Under the pieces are notes generated by a model that was not told the DNA's origin, searched no databases, and saw only the letters and a program-made list of their open reading frames with translations. A stretch of 64,000 nucleotides of DNA from JACQZO01 sp964512325 (lineage in GTDB: Bacteria > Patescibacteriota > Gracilibacteria > RBG-16-42-10). Shown here in pieces: positions 34,973-44,149 of the stretch. Where the stretch lies: the NCBI GenBank assembly GCA_964512325.1, contig CAZEGN010000003.1, positions 1-64,000 on the forward strand, written 5' to 3'. The position numbers and the translations under genes are program-made. The stretch's first letter is position 1; the number at the start of each line of letters is the position of its first letter.

Positions 34973-35922
34973 CGACTATCTAAAAGAAATGGGCTGTTTT
35001 TCAAATAGCGTACAGTTCTTCGAATACCCTCTTCAATGCTTACTGTTGGTTTCCAACCAAGTTGCTTTAACTTGGTGATGTCTAAGTGTACAAACTTGTT
35101 GTCACCCATCCAGCCTTTATCGCCACCTTCAAACGTATATTGTACATTCTTAAGTCCTAATTCATCACATACAATATCAGCAATACTCCGAATAGTGGTG
35201 ATTTCTTCATGGCCAAGATTATAGGTGTTAATCTTTTCTGCTGATTTTTCGATGATGGTAAAGATTGCACTAACGCCATCTTTTACGTAAAGAGATGATT
35301 TTTTAGGCGTGCCATCGCTAAGCATGTGAAGTTTTGTTGGATCGTTACGTAATTTCTTCATGAAATCAAAAATACAACCATGAGTATAACGCTCACCGAT
35401 CCATGATACAAAGCGGAAGATATATGCATTCCAACCATAGTAACTAGCATAGGCACGAATGAAAGTTTCTGAATTAGCTTTTGCTGCTCCATAAAGAGAG
35501 GTTGGCTCAAAAGGAAAACCCTCAGGAGTAGGATGGACATTAGCATCACCATATACTGATGAGGTTGAAGAGAACGCAATATTTTTAATACCTACTTGAT
35601 ACATAGCTTCTAGCACTTGCCTTGTAGCCTCAAAGTTTTGTTGGCAGTCAATCTCATGGTTAGTATAGCCACCTTTCACATCAGCGTGGCCTGCGATATG
35701 GAATACAAAATCACTACCGACCATAGCTTTTTTTAGTTCATAGAAATCCAGAACATCATTTTTGATTAGTTTAAATCGATGGTTGTCAAAGTGATGCTTG
35801 ATAAATACTTCTTGGCCCGTGCTCATATTGTCATACACAACCACATCATCACCACGTGCGATCAGATAATCAACAATATTGCTGCCAATAAAACCTGCGC
35901 CGCCGGTTACAAATGATTTCAT
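34969..35922 (-). CDS. NAD-dependent epimerase/dehydratase (GalE-like SDR)
   Basis: An extended SDR of 317 residues from ATG 35922 (MKSFVTGGAGFIGSNIV); an upstream frame adding 14 residues starts at 35964 but overlaps the previous gene without family support. Motifs: TGGAGFIGSN, FHIAGHADVKGG, SSTSSVYGD, SLYGAAKANSE (YxxxK), SWIGERYTHG and the late IADIVCDELGL. It is closest in style to UDP-glucose 4-epimerase-like enzymes. In this operon it could act on the GDP-heptose or on a UDP-sugar; the substrate is not shown by the sequence. Confidence 0.82.
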   Translation of the reverse strand: MKSFVTGGAGFIGSNIVDYLIARGDDVVVYDNMSTGQEVFIKHHFDNHRFKLIKNDVLDFYELKKAMVGSDFVFHIAGHADVKGGYTNHEIDCQQNFEATRQVLEAMYQVGIKNIAFSSTSSVYGDANVHPTPEGFPFEPTSLYGAAKANSETFIRAYASYYGWNAYIFRFVSWIGERYTHGCIFDFMKKLRNDPTKLHMLSDGTPKKSSLYVKDGVSAIFTIIEKSAEKINTYNLGHEEITTIRSIADIVCDELGLKNVQYTFEGGDKGWMGDNKFVHLDITKLKQLGWKPTVSIEEGIRRTVRYLKNSPFLLDSR

Positions 35923-35929
35923 AGTACAG

Positions 35930-36901
35930 CTAGTTTGATTGATAAATGTTAAATATGGTGTCAATACAATATTTAGCTTCTTTTAGTTTTGTGTCTGAAT
36001 AGTCCTTATTTTCTATTGCTTGAAAGAATTCGGCATTTTCAAGTTGCCATGAATAATCTTCCTGGTCAAAGTCTATCTCCTCTACATCAGGTGGTCCCAT
36101 TTCGGGTTTCATTTTGTAGAGAGTAATAGATTCCTTGCCGTAACTGCGCCCTAAACCATTGATCTGAATTTTTGCGCTTTTACACATAATTTCAAACTGA
36201 AAGAGGTTTTTCCATTCAATACAAGTTGCTGATAATTGTGCTAACTGACCACGAGAGTTTCTTAATGTGACAAACGCTGTATCTTCCAATTTATCCGACC
36301 AAAACAACTTTCCGGTCATTCCAATTGATTCTTTCATTTCACCTATAAAGTAATTGGTTAAATCAATAAGATGCGATCCTTGATCTAAAAGTTCCCCTCC
36401 GCCAGCAATCTCTGGATCAAATCGCCATTCATCGCCATAACCTAAACGGGCACCATGGCCATATTTGGCACGGATAAACATTACTGGGCCAAATGTTTCT
36501 TTTTCTAGCCACTCTTTTGCTTTAATCATTGATGGGTGATATCGATGATTGAAACCAAAACGAATAACAGTCGGGCTCTTTTTATGAGCATCAATAAGTT
36601 TTTGAAATTCTTGTGGATTTCTAGCACCAGGCTTCTCAAGCAAAACAGGTTTGTTTCTTAGGATGCAGGCTTCCCCAATTGGAGTTAGGTAATTATTGGT
36701 GGTGGCGATAAAAACGGCGTCAATGCTATCATCTTGTACAACTTTTTCCCAAGTATTCTCAAAGTGGCAGTGAAAGTCGTTTGCAAGCTGTCTTCCTAAA
36801 TTCTCATTTACATCACAAACCACGGCCAACTCTACTCCTTCTGGCAGTGACATGGCCCTTTTTCTGCCTATTAGGCCACACCCTATAATGGCAACTTTCA
36901 T
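35930..36901 (-). CDS. Gfo/Idh/MocA family oxidoreductase
   Basis: A 323-residue NAD(P)-dependent oxidoreductase from ATG 36901 (a TTG at 36907 is the other choice). The Rossmann loop is VAIIGCGLIGRKRAM (about 3-17), followed by ATTNNYLTPIGEA and the EKPGARN motif (Lys of the EKP triad, about 91-97), then the C-domain with GGGELLDQGSHLIDL (Asp and His typical for the active site). Such enzymes oxidise or reduce sugar hydroxyls, often making 3-keto sugars. A promoter-like pair lies 58 nt upstream, so it may also be transcribed apart from the heptose genes. Confidence 0.85.
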   Translation of the reverse strand: MKVAIIGCGLIGRKRAMSLPEGVELAVVCDVNENLGRQLANDFHCHFENTWEKVVQDDSIDAVFIATTNNYLTPIGEACILRNKPVLLEKPGARNPQEFQKLIDAHKKSPTVIRFGFNHRYHPSMIKAKEWLEKETFGPVMFIRAKYGHGARLGYGDEWRFDPEIAGGGELLDQGSHLIDLTNYFIGEMKESIGMTGKLFWSDKLEDTAFVTLRNSRGQLAQLSATCIEWKNLFQFEIMCKSAKIQINGLGRSYGKESITLYKMKPEMGPPDVEEIDFDQEDYSWQLENAEFFQAIENKDYSDTKLKEAKYCIDTIFNIYQSN

Positions 36902-36958
36902 AATCAATGAGTTTATATTTTAGCTTGAATATGCTAAAAGCTTATTTCAATCTCCTGA

Positions 36959-36987
36959 AATATATCTTAATATCTAGGGGTTCACAA
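36959..36987 (-). promoter_or_regulatory. Possible internal promoter before the Gfo/Idh gene
   Basis: On the minus strand TTGTGA (36982-36987) and TATATT (36959-36964) are exactly 17 bases apart, in the only intergenic space (126 nt) between hddC and the Gfo/Idh gene. Confidence 0.45.
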
Positions 36988-37032
36988 CAAGGCGCTAACG
37001 GCAGAAAGATTTGATTAGAAGCATCAGAATCT

Positions 37033-37806
37033 TCATAAATATTCTCCTTCCCAGTTGTTTAGGAAGTCCACATTTTCTTGAAGGACTCTTCGGTGTTTCT
37101 CTGTTTTACCGATTTCCAAATAGAAATTCCGACAGACACGACCGCAAACTCTTTTTCCTGCAGCAATGAGGTAGGGGAAGATATCGTAAGAAAAGTCGGC
37201 TTTTTTACCTTCTGGCACATGATCTAGTGAGCTTTTGTTAAGCACAAAAATACCGTTGTTGATATATACCCTATAATTGTTATATCGCGTAGCTACTTCA
37301 GCTGTAGGCTTTTCAATAAAATGAGTTATCTGATTATTATCTAAAATGATTAAACTATCTACTAAGGTTTTGTTGCGAGACTTTTCTGCTGGTTCACGCA
37401 AAGAGATTGTGGCGTGGGCTTGTTGAGCGAAGTGAAAATCAACTAAATCATTAAAATTCTGGCGTGAAATAGTGTCACCATAACATACTAAAAAGGTCTC
37501 TGGTAATAATCTTATTGCTCTTTTTACTGCTCCTGCAGTACCTACAAGTTGTTCGCCATCCTGGGAATACTGAATATTCAATCCCCATTTGTCGCCATTA
37601 CCAAAGTAAGCTTTCACCTTTTCTGCCAAATGAGCTACACAGAAGACAAAGTTGGTAAATCCTTGTGTTTTGAATATGTCTAACTGGTGCTCAATAAGAG
37701 GTTTGCCATGTACGTCAATTAAACACTTGGGAATGGTTTCAGTTAATGGTTGCATCCTCGTGGCTAAGCCGCCAGCAACGATCACAACTGGAAGTATGTT
37801 GTTCAT
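37033..37806 (-). CDS. hddC: D-glycero-alpha-D-manno-heptose 1-phosphate guanylyltransferase-like
   Basis: A 257-residue nucleotidyltransferase (start ATG 37806, MNNILPVVIVAGG). It has the donor loop VIVAGGLATRMQPLTETIPKCL (in parts), the GTAGAVKRA motif, LVCYGDTISR with metal Asp, and EKPTAEV. The position after gmhB and hddA suggests it adds GMP to heptose 1-phosphate, giving GDP-D-glycero-alpha-D-manno-heptose, the activated sugar of S-layer glycans. The nucleotide (GTP, not CTP or UTP) is inferred from pathway, not from a residue. Its first 22 codons overlap the gmhB tail in another frame by 68 nt. Confidence 0.78.
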   Translation of the reverse strand: MNNILPVVIVAGGLATRMQPLTETIPKCLIDVHGKPLIEHQLDIFKTQGFTNFVFCVAHLAEKVKAYFGNGDKWGLNIQYSQDGEQLVGTAGAVKRAIRLLPETFLVCYGDTISRQNFNDLVDFHFAQQAHATISLREPAEKSRNKTLVDSLIILDNNQITHFIEKPTAEVATRYNNYRVYINNGIFVLNKSSLDHVPEGKKADFSYDIFPYLIAAGKRVCGRVCRNFYLEIGKTEKHRRVLQENVDFLNNWEGEYL

Positions 37807-38365
37807 TGGTACCTTGGTTAATATCTCCAACAATAATTCCTGCATGTTCTAGGTCCTTGGCTACAAAATTAGGGAATGTGTTTTCGTCTTCCATAACATT
37901 GAGAATGTCGAATCTGTTTTTGGCAAGCAGTATTGTGTGACCACATGCATGTCCAGCCACAATATCAGACAAACTATCGCCAATCATAATTGAGTTTGCT
38001 AAATCAATGTTTAATTCAGCTGCAGCTTGCTTTATTAAGCCGTCTTTTGGTTTTCGACAAACACATTCTTCTTTTTCAGGGACATGGGGACAATAATAAA
38101 AAGCATCGATTTCTGGTAGCTCCTGTTTAATGTAAGCGGTCATCTCCTCTAAATCTTTTTCAAGCAATGTGCCCCGTCCCACCATTGGTTGATTTGAGAC
38201 CACGACAAGTTTGTACCCCAAGTTCTTTAGCTTTCTAGTGGCATCTTTGACGTAAGGAAATATAACTAACTCCCGGAGATTTCTGGGACTAAAAAGGGGG
38301 CTGTCAGTGTAGTAACAAAGTTGATTTATTACTCCATCTCGATCCAAAAGAATGGCTTTCTCCAT
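37739..38365 (-). CDS. gmhB: D-glycero-D-manno-heptose 1,7-bisphosphate 7-phosphatase-like
   Basis: A 208-residue HAD-IIIA phosphatase. The nucleophile loop is LLDRDGVINQLCYYT (about 6-20; DxD), followed by VVVSNQPMVGRG and the zinc loop CPHVPEKEECVCRKP (Cys-x-His then Cys-x-Cys, about 111-125), then GDSLSDIVAG with the acidic metal ligands. It removes the 7-phosphate from heptose 1,7-bisphosphate. The last 22 residues (EQHTSSCDRC and after) are encoded inside hddC and look unlike the family, so the functional protein may end near residue 185. Confidence 0.88.
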   Translation of the reverse strand: MEKAILLDRDGVINQLCYYTDSPLFSPRNLRELVIFPYVKDATRKLKNLGYKLVVVSNQPMVGRGTLLEKDLEEMTAYIKQELPEIDAFYYCPHVPEKEECVCRKPKDGLIKQAAAELNIDLANSIMIGDSLSDIVAGHACGHTILLAKNRFDILNVMEDENTFPNFVAKDLEHAGIIVGDINQGTNEQHTSSCDRCWRLSHEDATIN

Positions 38366-38369
38366 AATT

Positions 38370-38945
38370 CTAGCAGTTGTAGAGTTCTGGATGAGTTACT
38401 ATTGCATGCCATACGACGCCCTGCATCTCTTCAGCATGAGGGGTGATGCGCGGTTCAATGGGTGGAATAAGTACACATGCATCTGCTACTTGTTTAGTAT
38501 AACCACCATCACGACTAACTACCCCAGTAATCTTGGCCCCTGTTTCTTTTGCGTATACGAGTGCCTCCACGATGTTAGCACTGATGTTTTTCTCTTTATT
38601 ACCGCCACCGACTGATAAAACTAAGATAGCGTCATTAGCTTTGAGATGACTAACTTTAAGCCACTTTACAAATACTAAGTGCCAACCTTCATCGTTGGTT
38701 CGAGCTGTAAGTTCGGCAGCATTATCTGTTGGTGCATATGCTTCTATGCCGGTGATCTTGCGGAAATCGTTTACAGCATGAGAAGCATTGGCACAGCTTC
38801 CTCCTACACCTAAAATAAAAAGTCTACCCTGACTTGCGCGAACATTCTTATAAATCTGAACCATTTTATCTAGCTCATTTGTGTCAATGGCTTGCAGAAT
38901 CTTGATGCTTTCACTGAGATATGTAGGGAAAAACTGTTGATCCAT
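38370..38945 (-). CDS. gmhA: Phosphoheptose isomerase-like SIS protein
   Basis: A 191-residue sugar isomerase (SIS) domain protein. GmhA converts sedoheptulose 7-phosphate into D-glycero-D-manno-heptose 7-phosphate. The SIS core is visible: RLFILGVGGSCANASHAVND (about 37-56), the phosphate loop ILVLSVGGGNKEKN and the late HAEEMQGVVWHAIVTHPEL, which corresponds to the C-terminal helix with the active His and Glu in GmhA. It is 3 nt from hddA and 4 nt from gmhB, in a strict heptose pathway operon. Confidence 0.86.
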   Translation of the reverse strand: MDQQFFPTYLSESIKILQAIDTNELDKMVQIYKNVRASQGRLFILGVGGSCANASHAVNDFRKITGIEAYAPTDNAAELTARTNDEGWHLVFVKWLKVSHLKANDAILVLSVGGGNKEKNISANIVEALVYAKETGAKITGVVSRDGGYTKQVADACVLIPPIEPRITPHAEEMQGVVWHAIVTHPELYNC

Positions 38946-38948
38946 AAA

Positions 38949-39980
38949 TTAGCTTAAATTAATAATAACTTTGCTGCCTTCCCAATCGAAGCGACAACGT
39001 TTCTCTTCTAAACCAACTTGTGCCATGCGTTCACGAAACTGTTGTTTATCTTTTGGTACATAGAACATAAACCAACCTCCACCTCCCGCTCCCATAATTT
39101 TCCCACCTAAGGCACCTGCTTTAATAGCCGCGTCATACCATTCATCTATCTGATTCGTGGTTACATTTTTTGATAGCCGTTTTTTTATTAACCAATGAGT
39201 ATGTAAGCTTTTGCCAAAAGCATCTACGTCTCCACCTTCTAGGTAGCTTTTTACTTTTTGCCCTAATTCCTTAATTTCATGCAATGATTCAGTTACTTCA
39301 TTTTGATCTTGTGAAGCTGATTCCATCCTTTTCTTTTGCTCTCCCAAAACAGAATCAGCATCTCGCATAATACCTGTACGGAAGTATAATAAGTTATGTT
39401 CAAGTTCAGATACTGTGTGCTGAGAAATATTTAAATCTTCAATTTTATCTACTTCCCCTTCAGGGTTGTTAATTTCAAAGTATTTTATACCACCCAGAGC
39501 GACAATGTATTGATCATGCGGTCCTATAGATTTCCCCATTTTTTCAATTTCAATATGACAGGCATCTTTTGCCAATTGTATATGAGATATGGGTTTTCTA
39601 TTGTAAGTATAAAGAGCATTGAGTACACCTACTTCAAACGCACCAGAACCACCTAAACCACTACGAGCTGAGGCGTCTGCCACTGTAGATATTTCTACAC
39701 CACTCATTACACCGGTAAGCTTCATGCTTTCTTGAATGATTTCATTAGGCACGTCGTTTACATTGGTCACAAAAGCAGCTTTGTCACCGTGTGAAACTCG
39801 TATAAGATTGCGGTCTTCAGGTAGGTTTAATGTTACGAATACATATTTGTCTATGGCAGCACTGATCCATGCTCCGCCATACTTCTTGCTATACCACAAG
39901 ACATCAGTTCCACCACCTCCTAACGCCACGCGCATAGGAGTTTGAGTGATGATGGTTGCGCGTTGTCTCATAATGCCCAA
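38949..39980 (-). CDS. hddA: D-glycero-alpha-D-manno-heptose 7-phosphate kinase-like (GHMP)
   Basis: A 343-residue GHMP kinase. Motif 1 is TPMRVALGGGGTDV (about 14-27), motif 2 SARSGLGGSGAFEVGVLNAL (about 104-123, the phosphate loop), motif 3 GGKIMGAGGGGWFMFYVP (about 299-316). It should phosphorylate the 1-position of heptose 7-phosphate, giving the 1,7-bisphosphate. The Gly-rich first motif with TD and the length fit HddA. It starts at 39980 (a second Met at 39971), 3 nt after the transaldolase stop. Confidence 0.88.
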   Translation of the reverse strand: MGIMRQRATIITQTPMRVALGGGGTDVLWYSKKYGGAWISAAIDKYVFVTLNLPEDRNLIRVSHGDKAAFVTNVNDVPNEIIQESMKLTGVMSGVEISTVADASARSGLGGSGAFEVGVLNALYTYNRKPISHIQLAKDACHIEIEKMGKSIGPHDQYIVALGGIKYFEINNPEGEVDKIEDLNISQHTVSELEHNLLYFRTGIMRDADSVLGEQKKRMESASQDQNEVTESLHEIKELGQKVKSYLEGGDVDAFGKSLHTHWLIKKRLSKNVTTNQIDEWYDAAIKAGALGGKIMGAGGGGWFMFYVPKDKQQFRERMAQVGLEEKRCRFDWEGSKVIINLS

Positions 39981-39983
39981 ATG

Positions 39984-40685
39984 TTATTTATTCTTTTTAG
40001 CGTCCGCCAAAAACATTTGCACTGTTTCTTTGCTGTAGGGATGAACAAGCATAGTGTCAATGAATTGAGGTACTACGGTAACTATGTGAGCTCCAGCTAA
40101 GATCCATTCAATGACGTTAATTGCTTCTCTGGTAGAGGCAGCAATTATTTTCGCTGGTAGCTCGTATTCATCTAAAGCTTGTCTAAGTTTTCTGACCTCT
40201 TCTCTAGAATCATAACCCATATTGTTTATTCTACCGCAAAATAGAGACACGTAAGATGCTCCAGCTAAAGCGGCTAATAGTCCTTGTTGCACGCTCATAA
40301 TAGCTGTGCAATTGACTCTAATATTATAGGTTTTCTCTAAAGTATGAATCACCTCAAGATTATCTAGTTCGCCGTTAGGTCCATGAACGGGTACTTTTAT
40401 ATCGATGTTTTCTGCTCCCCAGGATATAACTTCTCGCGCTTCTGTTATCATGCTTTCTACGCTATCGTTTTGGGTTAACTCGACGCTTAGGCGGTAAGGA
40501 AAAATTAATTTTGCAATTTCTAGCATTCGTGCCTTGATTGCCTCAGGTCCACCTGTTACACCATTTTTGATGAGAATTGTCGGATTAGTAGTCACACCAT
40601 GACACAACCCCATTTTTAGATATTTCTCTATTTCTTTGATATCTCCACTATCTATAAAAATAGGAAGTTGAATCTGCGCATTCAT
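39984..40685 (-). CDS. Transaldolase family protein
   Basis: A 233-residue alpha/beta-barrel aldolase of the transaldolase family (short TalC/FSA-like). It starts IFIDSGDIKEIEKYLKMG, has CHGVTTNPTILIKNG, the Schiff-base Lys in ENIDIKVPVHGPN (about 92-104), NCTAIMSVQQGLLAALAGASYVSLF (in parts) and the FCGRINNMGYDS segment. It opens the heptose operon. A transaldolase can make sedoheptulose 7-phosphate from fructose 6-phosphate and erythrose 4-phosphate, the exact substrate of GmhA, so a dedicated supply role is likely. No transketolase is in the window. Confidence 0.87.
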   Translation of the reverse strand: MNAQIQLPIFIDSGDIKEIEKYLKMGLCHGVTTNPTILIKNGVTGGPEAIKARMLEIAKLIFPYRLSVELTQNDSVESMITEAREVISWGAENIDIKVPVHGPNGELDNLEVIHTLEKTYNIRVNCTAIMSVQQGLLAALAGASYVSLFCGRINNMGYDSREEVRKLRQALDEYELPAKIIAASTREAINVIEWILAGAHIVTVVPQFIDTMLVHPYSKETVQMFLADAKKNK

Positions 40686-40719
40686 AAAAAACGTACTTTA
40701 AGAATCAATCTGATCGCAG

Positions 40720-40746
40720 ATTATAAGCTGGTCTGGAAAAACACAA
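40720..40746 (-). promoter_or_regulatory. Promoter of the transaldolase-heptose operon
   Basis: On the minus strand TATAAT (40720-40725) is preceded by TTGTGT (40741-40746) with a 15-base spacer. It lies 35 nt before the transaldolase start. Confidence 0.45.
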
Positions 40747-40811
40747 TGCGATAATGTAGACGAAAATCCTTTTAGTTTGCCATCTTCTATTATTGTTGTC
40801 TGGTGCTAGAT

Positions 40812-41510
40812 TTAGTAATTTATTCTTACTTCGTTGAGCCATGTTTTCTCTGGTCTAGTAAGCATAAAAACTATTATATCAGCTAAATCATCTGGGTGAG
40901 TGTACTTTTCCAAAGGTACTTCATCTCCGGTTTTGGCGAACATGTTAGTGTTCACGCCGCTTTGATAGATACCAGCAACCCGTATTTTCGAGTCTTTCAA
41001 ATCCTCTTTGAGTACATCTGTAAATCCGCGCATACCCCATTTTGTGGCGCTATATACGGTTCGGCCTTTCTGCGCAGTAACACCTGATCGAGAAACGACA
41101 TTTATGATCGCCGCCTGGGGCTGTTTACGCAATGTAGGCAATAGCTTTCTGGTGAGTAGAATGGGAGCGGTTAAGTTGGTATGGATTACTTGTTCTATTA
41201 CTTCGTCAGGAATATTCTCTAGATCTTGTTGTTTGTGCCAAACGCCAGCATTGTTAATTAAAACAGAGATATCAGTGTGATCTGTGCTAATCTGCTCAAT
41301 GTTTTTTTCAAAAGCGGCTTCATCAGTAAGGTCAAAAGCATAAGTGAAAATGTTTTCACGGTGAATTTCGGCACGTACTTTTAGGAGTTTTTCTTCATTT
41401 CTACCTAATAATATCAATGAACACCCCAGCTTGGCGAGTTGCAACGCAAATGAGCGTCCAATGCCATCTGATGCGCCTGTTATTAGTATTTTGCTGCTGG
41501 AGTTGATCAT
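40812..41510 (-). CDS. SDR family oxidoreductase
   Basis: A 232-residue classical SDR. Motifs: ITGASDGIGRSFAL (about 10-23), LINNAGVWH (NNAG), INVVSRSGVTAQKGRTVYSATKWG (Ser then YxxxK, in parts) and RVAGIYQSGVNT. It fits the 3-oxoacyl-ACP reductase/YdfG-like group that reduces ketone groups with NAD(P)H. It lies between the sulfatase protein and the heptose operon, and its substrate cannot be told. It may belong to the same surface glycan pathway. Confidence 0.8.
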   Translation of the reverse strand: MINSSSKILITGASDGIGRSFALQLAKLGCSLILLGRNEEKLLKVRAEIHRENIFTYAFDLTDEAAFEKNIEQISTDHTDISVLINNAGVWHKQQDLENIPDEVIEQVIHTNLTAPILLTRKLLPTLRKQPQAAIINVVSRSGVTAQKGRTVYSATKWGMRGFTDVLKEDLKDSKIRVAGIYQSGVNTNMFAKTGDEVPLEKYTHPDDLADIIVFMLTRPEKTWLNEVRINY

Positions 41511-41581
41511 AAATGAATAAAGAAAATACGACTACTGTATATCATAAAAAACCATAAAAGAAAGCAACTCAAGCCAGCTTG

Positions 41582-44149
41582 TTACTCTTGCTTTTGTGTG
41601 AGGAACAAACTTTTTAAACCGATTCCTAATTTTCTTTGATCGGCTGAGATATTTAATTTTTGTGGTGATGTAGCATTTGGTAAAATAAACTTGATTGCTA
41701 GAGTCTCTTTGCTGGTCATTTCTTTAGGAATAGAGAATGTAAATGTGCCACTATTTCTTGCTTCCCAGGTTGTTAACAATACATTGTTGACAGAGACTTG
41801 AATACTCTGAGTTAGTAAATTGGGATTACTCAAAAATGGTGTAATGTCTGCGCTAAAAAATAACTCTCTATCTGCTGGCCTTACAGGAATCAAAATCGTC
41901 GCTTCATTTCCATCACTCCAGGTCAATTCGTCTTCAGCTGTCGACCAGCCAGTTGTGAGATAAGTATTGTTTTCTGCTGCTTTGGTAAACTTTAGAACTT
42001 TTCCATATTCATATGGAATTACTTCATCTATACGAATTGTTTCCAGCATAATACCTAAGTTTCGAGAATCGCCACTGATGCCTAGTTGCTGAGGTGATAT
42101 GGCATCTGGTAGCTCAAATACTAACTTGATTCGGTTGTTTTCAATATGCTCTTTGGGAATAGTTATAGGTACTATCTTTTCATTGGTTAGATCTCCTTCT
42201 GCTAATGTAGTGTTGTTGATTGAAATTCGTATCTGTTGCTTCGGCTGTTTGGATGTTACAAATGGTCTAAGCTTAAGATTGATGCTGATATCATTTGTGT
42301 CTTTTGTAACTGGAATTAATAAAGAGGAAAAACGTTCCACACTCCAGGTTCCTGCTTCTTCTGCTTCACCCCAGCCTTCTTGTAAATATAATCTTGTGCT
42401 TTTAGTGGCGGAATTAAATTTATATGGGGTAGATAACGCAAGTGGGGGAAGATCATTGGAGTGTCCTGTGTTGGTATAGGTAGTGTACGTATTGATCCAG
42501 GAGCTGTTATCAAAAGCGTTGCCTTTGACCAAGAACTTCTTCATCTCTGGTAAATACTCATTTTTCCATTTGCCTTTCCACTCGTAAAAAAAGAAGTTCC
42601 GAGTGCGCTCACTTGAAGCTTCTTCGTGTAAAACGTCAATGCCAGGGAAGGATGTTTGTAACTGAGCAATTCCGGCTACAGATTTAGGAATATCGCCCAA
42701 TGTGGTTGCTTTATCTGATATTGAAAGGGGACCTTGATTGTTGAAGTCCTTGATAAGCAGTAAAGGTCGGGCGGCAAATTTAATTGCATTGTCAATTTTG
42801 TATTGAAACTTGTTGTTTTGAGTACTTTCAGCGAAGCCCTCTGGTGTTAGGCCGTTACCGTGATCACCTAAAATTACAATGGCTGTATTGTTGTAAATTC
42901 CTAATGTTTCTAGCCTTTTTAATAATCTTTGTGTGGTTTGAAGAGCTGCGATACTTTGTCTTTTGAAAGATGATCGGTCAAAAGGCATTTCTTCATACTG
43001 GAGGTGCTCATTAAGGGTGAAAGGAGCGTGTGCTCCTCTGAGGTGATAGAACTTGAATGTGGGTTGATTTCCTTGGGTATTTACTTGAGATTCAAAGGAA
43101 TTAACGAAATCTACATTGTAATCAAAAAGGCTCCCTGCTTCTGCTACAACTGTTTCGATATTTGTTTTTTTTGTATTACTCATAAGAGATTTGATGCTTT
43201 CTGGTAGTAGTTTAAGAGTTCCTAAGCTATAGATTGATGAGATGGCCTGCCAGTTTGTTGGAGCCTGGCGGATTTTGTAGTTGCTAGCGATTTCGGGTGT
43301 GCTGTAGAGAGTCGGATTTAAGGGGAGGTATACATCATATCCTGCTGCTTTGAATGTTTTTGGTAAAGAGTTAGTAGTAAAGCTTTCTTTAATGAAACTT
43401 TGGATTGGTTTTTCATTTTGATAATAATTTCCCGTCAAGGCTAGGCTCACTGAGGCATAGGTAGTAGGGTAGCCTGCTAAATTATTGGGGAAATAAGTAA
43501 ATCCCTTTAGCATGTCCTTGTATTCTGGTCTTTCATCAATAATTTCTTTGAAAACATCAGTTTGAAAAGTATCCAAAATAAGCACAATGACATTTTTTTC
43601 TTGAGCTGAAAAACTGAACTTGTTGCTGTCGTCTGATTCTAGGCTTTTGAATAACGGTTCTTCTGGGATATTTATTATGAGGAAAACAATATTGATTATC
43701 TGAGCGATAATAACTATTCCAGCTATTTTAGCGGCATAAGGAAGAATCCTTCTTCGATTAAGTATGGCGATGATGAGGGCTATCAAAATCACCATTGTCT
43801 GAATAATAACTTTGACTGTATCTGGTGAGTTAGTATTAACGCCATTGAGTGGGCCTTTGTCCCAGCCGAACATGCTTTGATACCAGCAAAACAGGCCTAG
43901 TACTAAAAGTATGATGACAAGTGTTGGTTGAGCACGCTTAAAGTAGATCAGTATTAATGATGTGATAATTGTTCCGATGATAGTTATTGCCAATGCAAAA
44001 AGTATGAGTTGACTTGTGCTCAATATAAACTCACTACTATTAGTAGTGAATAATTCTAGGGGCACAAAAAAAAGGGGAGTGCCTATAAATAGCAAACTGA
44101 CTGCAATGTTTTCTAATTTTTGCTTAAAGTTCGTGGTGACTTTATCCAT
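41582..44149 (-). CDS. Sulfatase-fold membrane protein with tandem C-terminal repeat domains
   Basis: An 855-residue protein: about five N-terminal helices (15-160), then an alkaline-phosphatase-superfamily sulfatase domain from about 185 to 520 with NVIVLILDTFQTDVF (metal Asp 193), AGYPTTYASVSLALTG (likely nucleophile Thr) and IVILGDHGNGLTPEGF (metal Asp and His). The layout resembles LTA synthase or phosphoglycerol/phosphoethanolamine transferases. The last 260 residues hold two clear copies of a domain of about 125 residues: both have a GW...AE...TW.....A..LIPV start and an SPQxLxIS.D.R.LGI end. I believe this is like DUF7024, possibly a glycan-binding module. It overlaps the next gene by 8 nt. 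Confidence 0.8.
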   Translation of the reverse strand: MDKVTTNFKQKLENIAVSLLFIGTPLFFVPLELFTTNSSEFILSTSQLILFALAITIIGTIITSLILIYFKRAQPTLVIILLVLGLFCWYQSMFGWDKGPLNGVNTNSPDTVKVIIQTMVILIALIIAILNRRRILPYAAKIAGIVIIAQIINIVFLIINIPEEPLFKSLESDDSNKFSFSAQEKNVIVLILDTFQTDVFKEIIDERPEYKDMLKGFTYFPNNLAGYPTTYASVSLALTGNYYQNEKPIQSFIKESFTTNSLPKTFKAAGYDVYLPLNPTLYSTPEIASNYKIRQAPTNWQAISSIYSLGTLKLLPESIKSLMSNTKKTNIETVVAEAGSLFDYNVDFVNSFESQVNTQGNQPTFKFYHLRGAHAPFTLNEHLQYEEMPFDRSSFKRQSIAALQTTQRLLKRLETLGIYNNTAIVILGDHGNGLTPEGFAESTQNNKFQYKIDNAIKFAARPLLLIKDFNNQGPLSISDKATTLGDIPKSVAGIAQLQTSFPGIDVLHEEASSERTRNFFFYEWKGKWKNEYLPEMKKFLVKGNAFDNSSWINTYTTYTNTGHSNDLPPLALSTPYKFNSATKSTRLYLQEGWGEAEEAGTWSVERFSSLLIPVTKDTNDISINLKLRPFVTSKQPKQQIRISINNTTLAEGDLTNEKIVPITIPKEHIENNRIKLVFELPDAISPQQLGISGDSRNLGIMLETIRIDEVIPYEYGKVLKFTKAAENNTYLTTGWSTAEDELTWSDGNEATILIPVRPADRELFFSADITPFLSNPNLLTQSIQVSVNNVLLTTWEARNSGTFTFSIPKEMTSKETLAIKFILPNATSPQKLNISADQRKLGIGLKSLFLTQKQE

